Below are positions 51,832 through 59,001 of a DNA stretch of 64,000 nucleotides, one piece after another. Below the pieces are notes generated by a model that saw only the letters and a program-made list of their open reading frames with translations, was not told the DNA's origin and did not search any database. Made by a program: the position numbers and the translations under genes. Within the stretch, counting starts at the first letter, position 1. The number at the start of each line of letters is the position of its first letter. The DNA comes from Enhydrobacter sp. (GTDB lineage: Bacteria; Pseudomonadota; Alphaproteobacteria; Reyranellales; Reyranellaceae): assembly GCF_030246845.1 (NCBI RefSeq), contig NZ_CP126889.1:5327001-5391000 (forward strand). The letters run 5' to 3'.

Positions 51832-53433
51832 ATGTCGCCGGACACCTCATCCCTCGCCGCTCCGCGTTCGGATCCTCTCTATGCCGCGCTCGAGGCGCGC
51901 ATCCTGGACCGCGACCAGAAGGGCGCGAGCGAGGTCTACTACAAGCTGGCGAAGGACGGCCGGCCCCTGACCGAGATGCTGCGCGAGGGGGTGCGCATCC
52001 ACGCGCCCTACACGCACGTGCCCTATCACGAGCGCCTCGACGACGGCTACGTGAACTTCGTCAACAACGACCATTGCCTGCTCAGCGCCCGCGCGACGCT
52101 GCATCTCTCCAGGATGCTGCCGGGCGCGGCGTCGGGCCTGCCGATGGCGCAGACCGTCTGGTACATCCCGACCGGCCTCGACATCTGGAACCAGAAGATC
52201 GGCAAGGCGCCGGGCCACTATTCGCGGGGATTGCAGGTGCCGGACGGCCCGCCGCCCGCACCGTTGGTCCACTGGCCCGACCAGGAGCCGCTCGCGCTCG
52301 ACGGGCCGCTGAAGGAGCGGCTCGGCCGCTGGATGACGCTGGTGCATCGCGGCCAGGTGAGCGAGGCCTATCGCGTCTTCCTGGGTCTCATGGCCAACCC
52401 TGCCGAGCGGCGCGCCGCTCTGGCCGAGCTCGTCTTCGCCGGCCTGATCGACGTGCAGGACCGCGCATTCCAGAACCGCTCCTACACCACCGGCCACAAA
52501 TCTTTCCGCGCCCGTGCCACCGTCGAGCTGGGCGAGGCGATTGGCTGGGCGGCCGCCCACGACGTGCTCTATGCCGGCGCGCTCGACATCGCCGTCGGCC
52601 CGCGCTGGTACTCGCTCTACGAGAGCGCCTGCAACGCGGTCACCGTCTATCTCGAAGGCCAGGTGCTGCATGCCGTGCCCTATGCCGGCACGACCGGGCA
52701 GGAGCGCGCCCTGCTTGCCAGCAGGACGGCGCTCGACAAGGCCGAGTCGGAGGCGCTGGTCGAGGTCACGCTGCGCGCGCCCGAGCCCGGCTATCTCCTC
52801 GAGGTCACGAAGCTCCTGAAGGCCGGCAGGGATCCGCGCTCGATCCTCGACGCGTTGCAGATCGGCGCCGCGCAGGTCGTGCTGGAGACGCACAGCGAGC
52901 TCAACTTCTCCCTGCCGCAGCACTGCTACGAGTACGTGAACACGCTCGGCTGGTTCTGGGACACCTTCGACCATCCGCAACGCATCAAGCTGCTCTATCT
53001 CGCCGCCGCCTACCTCAACCAGAACGCCTTCCACCAGAAGCTGACCGGCGACCTGCTGCCGCCGCGCATCGAGAGGCCGTCGAACGTCGAAGGCTTCGAC
53101 GCCGACCGGCTGGCGGCCGCCGTCGAGGCGGCGACATTGGCGCTCGATGCGCCCAAGGCGGTGGGCTGGACGCAGGCCTATCTCGACAGTGGACACGACC
53201 GCGCGCCGCTGGTGCGCGCTCTGGCGCTGGCGGCCAGCCGGCTGGGCAACGATCCCCACAACCAGGAGATCGTGCTCTGCCTGCTCGAGGATTATGCCAA
53301 GAACCGCAGTCCCGACCGCGACCGCCTGCTCCTCGCCGCCGCGCAGCACACCGCCCGTCACCGCAAGTACGGCGACCCGCTCGACTGCAGCCACCGGTTC
53401 GGGAAGGCGATGGGGATAGCCTCGCTCTTGTGA
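51832..53433 (+). CDS. Conserved protein of unknown function, His-rich N-terminus
   Basis: 533 residues, soluble, no signal. Not recognised. The N-terminal part has clustered histidines (His57, His62, His66 in HAPYTHVPYH; His81, His91) and conserved-looking aromatic motifs, then GLIDVQDRAFQNRSYTTGHKSFRA. The C-terminal half is helical, with HSELNFSLPQHCYEYVNTLGWFWDTFD. The His pattern suggests a metal centre, perhaps an oxygenase or hydroxylase. It is divergent from the orphan Rieske gene, 210 bases apart, which could imply a redox link. The stop is followed at once by repeat A10. Confidence 0.7.
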   Translation: MSPDTSSLAAPRSDPLYAALEARILDRDQKGASEVYYKLAKDGRPLTEMLREGVRIHAPYTHVPYHERLDDGYVNFVNNDHCLLSARATLHLSRMLPGAASGLPMAQTVWYIPTGLDIWNQKIGKAPGHYSRGLQVPDGPPPAPLVHWPDQEPLALDGPLKERLGRWMTLVHRGQVSEAYRVFLGLMANPAERRAALAELVFAGLIDVQDRAFQNRSYTTGHKSFRARATVELGEAIGWAAAHDVLYAGALDIAVGPRWYSLYESACNAVTVYLEGQVLHAVPYAGTTGQERALLASRTALDKAESEALVEVTLRAPEPGYLLEVTKLLKAGRDPRSILDALQIGAAQVVLETHSELNFSLPQHCYEYVNTLGWFWDTFDHPQRIKLLYLAAAYLNQNAFHQKLTGDLLPPRIERPSNVEGFDADRLAAAVEAATLALDAPKAVGWTQAYLDSGHDRAPLVRALALAASRLGNDPHNQEIVLCLLEDYAKNRSPDRDRLLLAAAQHTARHRKYGDPLDCSHRFGKAMGIASLL

Positions 53434-53514
53434 AAGATCCCTCGCTGTCGCTCGGGATGACACGATCTTCGGACCAGCGATGATGTGTCATCCCGAGGCG
53501 AAGCCGAGGGATCT
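53433..53514. repeat. Dispersed repeat family A, copy A10
   Basis: Inward topology, starting on the last base of the preceding stop codon; right unit centre GGC-gaa-GCC. Confidence 0.88.
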
Positions 53515-53559
53515 CGTGGCCCGGCGTGACACGGCAGATGCCTGATGTAGGCTGGCCCC

Positions 53560-54570
53560 ATGAAAGCGATGATGTGCGAGAGATGGGGTGGGCCGGAGGA
53601 TCTCCGGCTGCGCGACGTCGCGCGGCCAGCCCTGAAGCCGGGGCAGGTGCGGATCCAGGTGCGCGCGGCGGGCGTGAGCTTTGCCACGACGCTGGTGATC
53701 GCCGGCAAGTACCAGCGCAAGCCGCCGCTGCCCTTCGCGCCGGGCACCGAGGTCTCGGGCGTGGTGATCGACGCCGATCCCGCCTGCAGGCGCGTGAAGG
53801 TCGGCGACGAGGTCGTGGCCGTGCTCGACTGGGGCGGGCTCGCCGAGGAAGCCGTGGCGCACGAGGTGAACGTATTCCCCAAGCCGGCCAATGTGGGCTT
53901 CGTCGAGGCGATCCAGCTCGCCATCTCCTACCCGACCTCGGCCGCCGCCCTCACCTGGCCCTCCGTTCTCGACCTCAGGGAGGGCCAGACGCTGCTGGTG
54001 CATGCGGCGGCGGGCGGCGTCGGCGTGGCCGCGGTCGAGATCGGCAAGATCCTGGGCGCGACCGTGATCGCGACCGCCGGCGGCACGCGCAAGGCGGCGT
54101 TCGCCCGGACACACGGCGCCGATCACGTGATCGACTACGGCACGCGCGACTTCCGCACGGAGGTCCTGAAGCTCACCGCCGGCCGCGGCGTCGATCGCGT
54201 CTACGATCCGGTGGGCGGCGATGTGTTCACGCAGTCGCTGCGCTGCCTGGCGGTCGAGGGCCGCATCTGCCCGATCGGCTTCGCCGGCGGCGCGATCCCG
54301 CAGGTGCCGGCCAACATCCTGCTGGTGAAGTCGATCGCGGTGATGGGCTTCAACTACGGCTACTATGTCGGCTGGAGCCCGCACGACGCGCGCTTCGAGC
54401 AGGCCGGACGAACCTTCGCGCTGATGGAGCGTATCCGCGCCTGGTGCGAAGCGGGCCGATGCCGGCCGCATGTCGACCGGACCTTCCGGCTGGACGAGGC
54501 GGCCGCCGCCCTGCAGGCGCTGCTGGAACGCAGCGTCACCGGACGTGTGGCCGTCGTCATGGACGCCTGA
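53560..54570 (+). CDS. NADPH:quinone oxidoreductase / medium-chain dehydrogenase (zinc-independent)
   Basis: 336-residue MDR protein. N-terminal GroES-like domain (MKAMMCERWGGPEDL..., PFAPGTEVSGVVIDAD), nucleotide motif AAAGGVGVAAVEIGKILGA, and EVLKLTAGRGVDRVYDPVGGDVF. The zinc-ligand Cys residues are absent, as in quinone reductases. Reduces quinones or enones with NADPH. First of three closely spaced plus-strand genes. Confidence 0.92.
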   Translation: MKAMMCERWGGPEDLRLRDVARPALKPGQVRIQVRAAGVSFATTLVIAGKYQRKPPLPFAPGTEVSGVVIDADPACRRVKVGDEVVAVLDWGGLAEEAVAHEVNVFPKPANVGFVEAIQLAISYPTSAAALTWPSVLDLREGQTLLVHAAAGGVGVAAVEIGKILGATVIATAGGTRKAAFARTHGADHVIDYGTRDFRTEVLKLTAGRGVDRVYDPVGGDVFTQSLRCLAVEGRICPIGFAGGAIPQVPANILLVKSIAVMGFNYGYYVGWSPHDARFEQAGRTFALMERIRAWCEAGRCRPHVDRTFRLDEAAAALQALLERSVTGRVAVVMDA

Positions 54571-54618
54571 GGAACGGAGACCGGCGGCATCGGCAATCAT
54601 TCCGCCTGGAGGCCAGCG

Positions 54619-55020
54619 ATGACACTGCTGCTCAATATCGATGTGCCCGATGTCGAGACGGGCGTCCGCTTCTACACGACGGCGTTCGATCTGAAGGTCG
54701 GCCGCCGGTTCGGCATGGATTTCGTCGAGCTGCTGGGCTGGCCCGCCACGGTCTATCTCCTGACCAAGAAGGCGGGCACCGTGGGCGCGGGCGGCGATCT
54801 GCGGCGCTATGACAGGCACTGGACGCCGGTCCATGCCGACATCGTCGTCGACGATGTGGAGGCCGCCGTCGCGCGCGCCGTCGCCGCGGGCGCGACGCTC
54901 GAGGCGCCGGCCAGGGACGCCGCCTACGGAAGAATCGCCATGCTCGCGGATCCGTTCGGCCACGGCTTCTGCCTGCTCCAGTTCAACCGGCAAGGCTACG
55001 ACGCCCTTCTCGCCCCCTGA
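54619..55020 (+). CDS. VOC-family protein
   Basis: 133-residue single-domain glyoxalase/bleomycin-resistance fold protein: LLNIDVPDVETGVRFYTTAFDLKVGRRFG and a C-terminal MLADPFGHGFCLLQF containing a likely metal Glu/Gln position. GGAGG ribosome site. Follows the quinone reductase by 48 bases. Ligand unknown. Confidence 0.87.
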   Translation: MTLLLNIDVPDVETGVRFYTTAFDLKVGRRFGMDFVELLGWPATVYLLTKKAGTVGAGGDLRRYDRHWTPVHADIVVDDVEAAVARAVAAGATLEAPARDAAYGRIAMLADPFGHGFCLLQFNRQGYDALLAP

Positions 55021-55034
55021 GGCGGCCGCGAGGC

Positions 55035-55358
55035 ATGACGCTCGAGATCCTGGAGCAGGCAATACGCGAGAGGCGCTGCGTCACCGGCCGCCACAAGGAC
55101 GGCGAACGGCATTTCGCCCCGCACGCGATCGGCTTCAAGGCGGACGGCACGCCGGCGGCCTTCGTGTTCCAGTACGGCGGCGAGACGTCGAGCCGGTTGC
55201 CGCCGCGCGGCGAGTGGCGATGCCTGGACCTGCCGGATCTGTCGGACCTGCGCCTCAACGACGACCGCTGGCGCACCTTCTCCAACTACAGCCTCGCGCG
55301 GCAGACCTGCCTGGCCGAGATCGCGCTGTCGGTACCCGAACGGCCTACTTCTTCGTGA
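55035..55358 (+). CDS. Hypothetical protein, WYL-like beta-fold
   Basis: 107 residues. LEQAIRERRCVTGRHKDGERHFAPHAIGF and the following AAFVFQYGGET resemble the start of WYL ligand-binding domains, but no helix-turn-helix is present. Weak assignment. It overlaps the convergent gene at 55345 by 14 bases. Fourteen bases after the VOC gene, so likely cotranscribed. Confidence 0.65.
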   Translation: MTLEILEQAIRERRCVTGRHKDGERHFAPHAIGFKADGTPAAFVFQYGGETSSRLPPRGEWRCLDLPDLSDLRLNDDRWRTFSNYSLARQTCLAEIALSVPERPTSS

Positions 55359-55707
55359 GCGTGCCGCCGAACTTGCAGTAGCCGTCGAGGACCACGGTGC
55401 TGTCGCCTTCCTTCAGCGAGCCGATGACGTCCATCGTGCCGCCGCCGCCGACCTCGGCTTTGGTTCTGAACGCGCGGTCGGCGCCGAGCGCCGCCTCGAA
55501 ATGCCGCTCGGGGCGTCCCTGCTGCTGGAAGCGGCCGGTCACCTTGCTGCCCTCCAGCGTGACATCGATGGTCATCTTGTAGGTCGGGCATTTCGAGCTG
55601 CCCTGCACGTTGGTGCCCATGCCGGTCCAGCTATAGGCCACCGGCTGCGCCTGCGCCGCGCCAGCCAGCGCCAGCACTGCCCCCGCCATCACGACAATCC
55701 CTCGCAT
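55345..55707 (-). CDS. Small periplasmic protein of unknown function
   Basis: 120 residues. Signal peptide MRGIVVMAGAVLALAGAAQAQ, then a compact beta-rich domain (YSWTGMGTNVQGSSKCPTYKMTIDVTLEGSKVTGRF) with two cysteines, Cys40 and a later one in DGYCKFGG, positioned for a disulfide. Not recognised. Convergent overlap with the preceding gene. Confidence 0.72.
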   Translation of the reverse strand: MRGIVVMAGAVLALAGAAQAQPVAYSWTGMGTNVQGSSKCPTYKMTIDVTLEGSKVTGRFQQQGRPERHFEAALGADRAFRTKAEVGGGGTMDVIGSLKEGDSTVVLDGYCKFGGTLTKK

Positions 55708-55782
55708 GGCTCCTCCCCTCTCTTCTGATCGACGAAGAAGAGTACGCCACTTTGGCCGTGACGACAGCGATCTTGGAATCGC

Positions 55783-55800
55783 GTCATCCCCGGAATGACA
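55783..55800 (+). repeat. Short inverted repeat related to the ends of family A
   Basis: GTCATCCCCGGAATGACA; GTCAT/ATGAC arms match the outer end of family A, but the rest of the unit is absent. Possibly a decayed copy. Confidence 0.4.
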
Positions 55801-55813
55801 CAGAATGTGAAAG

Positions 55814-56599
55814 CTAGAAGAACGCCTGGATGGCCTTCAGCACGGCATCGGGCCTTTCCTGGCCGACGGCGTGGCCGGCCTTGGCGACCTTGACCAGCTT
55901 CGACCCGGGGATCGCCTTCCTGAAAGCCTCGCCATAGACGGGCGGAATCAGCGCATCCTCCTGGCCCCAGACGATCAAAGTCTTGGCGATGACGCGATGG
56001 AGCCGCTGGGCCAGCCCGCGGTCGGGGATGGGGAAGAGGATCTTGCCCGCCATGCCCAGCCGCCGCGCGTTGGTGACCAGGAACTGCTTGAGGAACTCCG
56101 GATCGTTCATGTCGCCGCCGCCAGCGGTCATGAGCTTCTTGCCGGCCTCGGCGTCGTGGAACAGGAGCGCCGGCAATTCGTAGGGCAGCTTGGAGAAGAT
56201 ATCGACGACGGGATGGTCGTCGAGCCACAGCCCGGCGGGCGCGAGCAGGCAAAGCTTCGCGACCTCGGTGCGGGCGATCGCCGCCATCTCCGCCGCGATC
56301 ATGCCGCCCATCGAATGGCCGACCACGATCGGCGCCTCGAGCTCGAGCTTCGCCATCGCGTCGAGCGTGTGCAGCGTGAAGTCGAGCATGTCGCGCAGTC
56401 CATCCTCGCCGTCCGACCGGCCGTAGCCCGGCAGCAGCGGCGCCGCGACCCGGTACTTCGTGGCCAGCGCGGCGAGCAACGGGTCGTTCAGCATGTGCCC
56501 GCCGGCGCCATGCAGGAACAGGAGATCGCGCCCCTTCCCTGCCTCCGCCACCTCGATGCGCATGCCCGAGGGTTTGAGGGTGATGAGTCTCGACTTCAT
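55814..56599 (-). CDS. Alpha/beta-hydrolase
   Basis: 261-residue alpha/beta-hydrolase: LFLHGAGGHMLND, nucleophile GHSMGGMIAAEMA, acid in LIVWGQEDALIPP and His in AKAGHAVGQERPD. Resembles C-C hydrolases or lactonases; substrate unknown. Start ATG 56599 is chosen because the upstream in-frame ATG lies in repeat B4. Confidence 0.9.
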   Translation of the reverse strand: MKSRLITLKPSGMRIEVAEAGKGRDLLFLHGAGGHMLNDPLLAALATKYRVAAPLLPGYGRSDGEDGLRDMLDFTLHTLDAMAKLELEAPIVVGHSMGGMIAAEMAAIARTEVAKLCLLAPAGLWLDDHPVVDIFSKLPYELPALLFHDAEAGKKLMTAGGGDMNDPEFLKQFLVTNARRLGMAGKILFPIPDRGLAQRLHRVIAKTLIVWGQEDALIPPVYGEAFRKAIPGSKLVKVAKAGHAVGQERPDAVLKAIQAFF

Positions 56600-56601
56600 G
56601 C

Positions 56602-56652
56602 GGACCGCGGGCATCTTGCCCGCCTCATGAGCGGGCCGGAGGCCCGCGGTCC
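56602..56652 (+). repeat. Dispersed repeat family B, copy B4
   Basis: Outer GGACC/GGTCC; side hairpins GCGGGC-atctt-GCCCGC and GCGGGCC-gga-GGCCCGC around CTCATGA. All stems paired. It lies between two tandem minus-strand genes. Confidence 0.9.
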
Positions 56653-56669
56653 AGAAGAAAAAAGCCGGC

Positions 56670-57902
56670 TCATTCGGCAGCGACCTTCAGCTCGACGCGC
56701 TCGTTCATGGGATGGATCCAGAAGCGATCGTCGTGGTTGTTCCATTCGGGCCACAGGTTGCGCAGGTGCGGCATCACCTTCTCGGCGAAGAGCTTGGTCG
56801 AATGGCGCACCTTGTCGTCCGGCATGTCGCCGACATGCAAGAGGCAGAAGATGTTGCCCACGCGCAGGCTCCGGATCAGCTCCTCCATCTGCTGGCGCAC
56901 GGTCTCGGGCGAGCCCGCCACGACATAGCGGTTCTCCGTCAGGTCCTTCCAGGTCATGTTGGGATAGTCGCGGCCGGACTGGGTGAACTGCGACAGCGCG
57001 CCGGTCTGGATGGTCTTGATGGTGCGATAGCCCGGCGCATCGGCGAAGCCTGGATAGACGTGCAGGCAGCGATTGTAGAAGTAGCTCACATGCGGGCCGT
57101 AGAGCCGCTCCGCCTCGGAGTCGGTGTCGGCGACGCAGATCACCTGCGCGAAGCCCGCACGGTAAGGCGATTCGTCCGCCTTCCGCTCCGCCACCCGCTT
57201 CCAGTAGCCCTCCATCAGGAGCTTGGCGCGCAGATAGCCCGAGTAGCTCAGGTAGGAATAGGAATAGGTGTTGTCGAGGCAGAAGTCGTAGGTCTCGACC
57301 GAGCCGCCGCCGGGAATGAAGATCGGCGGCGCCGGCCGCTGGATCGGCTTGGGCCAGCAGTTCACGTAGCGCAGCTTGGTGTAGCGGCCGTTGAAGGCGA
57401 ACGGCTCGTCGGCAGCCCACGCCTTGCGGATCAGCTCGTGCGCCTCGGCATACTTCTCGCGGGTGAGCGCGGGGATCGTGCCGTAGGCGTAGTTGGTGTC
57501 CATCGAGGTGCCGACGGGGAAGCCCGCGACCAGCCGGCCGCCCGACAGCACGTCGAGCATGGCGAACTCCTCGGCCACGCGCAGCGGCGGATTGTAGAGC
57601 GCGATCGAGTTGCCCAGTACCACCAGCGCCGCCTTCGAGGTGCGGCGCGTCAGCGTCGCCGCCATGATGTTGGGCGACGGCATCAGCCCGTAGGCGTTGG
57701 CGTGGTGCTCGTTCACGCCGATGCCGTCGAAGCCCACGCTCTCGGCGAATTCGAGCTGGTCGAGATACCGGTGATAGACGCTATGCCCGCGCTCGGGCTC
57801 GTACATGCGGTTGGGGAGGTCGACCCAGACCGAGCGGTGCTTCTGCCGGAAGTCGTCCGGCATGTACGGCCAGGGCATCAGATGGAACCAGGTGAATTTC
57901 AT
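56670..57902 (-). CDS. LLM class flavin-dependent oxidoreductase
   Basis: 410-residue luciferase-like protein: FTWFHLMPWPYMPDDF at the N-terminus, FDGIGVNEHHANAYGLMPSPNIMAATL, LSGGRLVAGFPVGTSMDTNYAYG and PIFIPGGGSVETYDFCL. Belongs to the longer alkanal-monooxygenase-like LLM group. Start ATG 57902 with GGAAGG upstream. Divergent from the threonine aldolase gene, 55 bases between starts. Confidence 0.9.
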   Translation of the reverse strand: MKFTWFHLMPWPYMPDDFRQKHRSVWVDLPNRMYEPERGHSVYHRYLDQLEFAESVGFDGIGVNEHHANAYGLMPSPNIMAATLTRRTSKAALVVLGNSIALYNPPLRVAEEFAMLDVLSGGRLVAGFPVGTSMDTNYAYGTIPALTREKYAEAHELIRKAWAADEPFAFNGRYTKLRYVNCWPKPIQRPAPPIFIPGGGSVETYDFCLDNTYSYSYLSYSGYLRAKLLMEGYWKRVAERKADESPYRAGFAQVICVADTDSEAERLYGPHVSYFYNRCLHVYPGFADAPGYRTIKTIQTGALSQFTQSGRDYPNMTWKDLTENRYVVAGSPETVRQQMEELIRSLRVGNIFCLLHVGDMPDDKVRHSTKLFAEKVMPHLRNLWPEWNNHDDRFWIHPMNERVELKVAAE

Positions 57903-57957
57903 GGTCGTCGCCTTCCGTTCCTCCGCGCTATGGTGGCGCAGGAGCACCGGACACGCC

Positions 57958-59001
57958 ATGCAAAACCGCTTCATCGATCTCTACAGCGATACCAAGACCA
58001 AGCCCTCGCCCGGCATGCGAAAGGCGATGGCCGAGGCGGAGGTGGGCGACGAGCAGAAGTTCGAGGACCCCACCGTCGAGCGCCTGCGCGAGCGCGTCTG
58101 CGAGCTCCTGGGCAAGGAGGACTCGGTGTTCCTGCCGAGCGGGACGATGGCCAACCAGATCGCGATCCGCGTGCACTGCCGGCTGGGCGACGAGGTGATC
58201 GCCGACCGCACCGCGCACATCTTCAATTCGGAGTCGGGCGGACCGGCGGCGAACGCCGGCGTGATGATCCGCACCGTCGAGGGCGCGCACGGCGTCTTCA
58301 CCGGCGACCAGCTCAAGGCGGCGCTGCGCGATCCCGCCATCCGCAACGCGCCGCGCTCGCGTCTGGTCTCGGTCGAGAACACCTCGAACGGCGGCTTCGG
58401 CACGGTCTGGCCGCTCGACACCCTGAAAGGCGTGACCAAGGTGGGCCGAGCCGCCGGCGTGGCCATGCACATGGACGGCGCGCGGCTCGCCAATGCCTGC
58501 GTGAAATCGGGCACGCGCCCGAGCGACTACGCCGCCTGCGTCGACTCGCTCTGGCTCGACTACACCAAGGGGCTGGGCGCGCCGGTCGGCGCGACCCTCG
58601 CCGGCTCGAAGGAGTTCATCAGGGAGGCGTGGCGGCAGAAGCAGATGCTGGGCGGCTCGATGCGCCAGTCGGGCATCATCGCCGCCGCTGCCCTGTGGGC
58701 GCTCGACCACAACTGGAATCGCCTCGCCGAGGACCACGCGAATGCGCAGCGCCTCGCCGAAGGCATCGCCAACATCAAGGGGCTCGAGATCGACGTGCCG
58801 CGCATGGAGACCAACCTCGTCTTCTTCGAGGTGAGGAAGCAGGGCTGGACGGCGGCCAAGCTGGTCGATGCCTGCCGCAAGCGCGGCGTCGGCCTCGGCG
58901 CCAGCACCGCGACCCGCATCCGCGCCGTCACCCACCTCGACGTCACCCGCACCGACATCGACACGGCGCTCGCGGTGATCAACGAGGTGATGGCGGCGTG
59001 A
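57958..59001 (+). CDS. ltaE: Low-specificity threonine aldolase
   Basis: 347-residue PLP enzyme that cleaves threonine to glycine and acetaldehyde. DLYSDTKTKPSPGMRKAMAEAEVGDEQKFEDPTV, VFLPSGTMANQIA, VAMHMDGARLANACV (Asp contacting PLP) and the PLP lysine in SLWLDYTKGLGAPVG. Its TGA shares a base with the ATG of the next gene. Confidence 0.93.
   Translation: MQNRFIDLYSDTKTKPSPGMRKAMAEAEVGDEQKFEDPTVERLRERVCELLGKEDSVFLPSGTMANQIAIRVHCRLGDEVIADRTAHIFNSESGGPAANAGVMIRTVEGAHGVFTGDQLKAALRDPAIRNAPRSRLVSVENTSNGGFGTVWPLDTLKGVTKVGRAAGVAMHMDGARLANACVKSGTRPSDYAACVDSLWLDYTKGLGAPVGATLAGSKEFIREAWRQKQMLGGSMRQSGIIAAAALWALDHNWNRLAEDHANAQRLAEGIANIKGLEIDVPRMETNLVFFEVRKQGWTAAKLVDACRKRGVGLGASTATRIRAVTHLDVTRTDIDTALAVINEVMAA

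Noticed and set aside
56712..58997. Upstream extension of the molybdopterin-subunit frame through the LLM and threonine aldolase genes
   Set aside because: It runs opposite or out of frame to well-recognised genes, and homology starts only after 59060.
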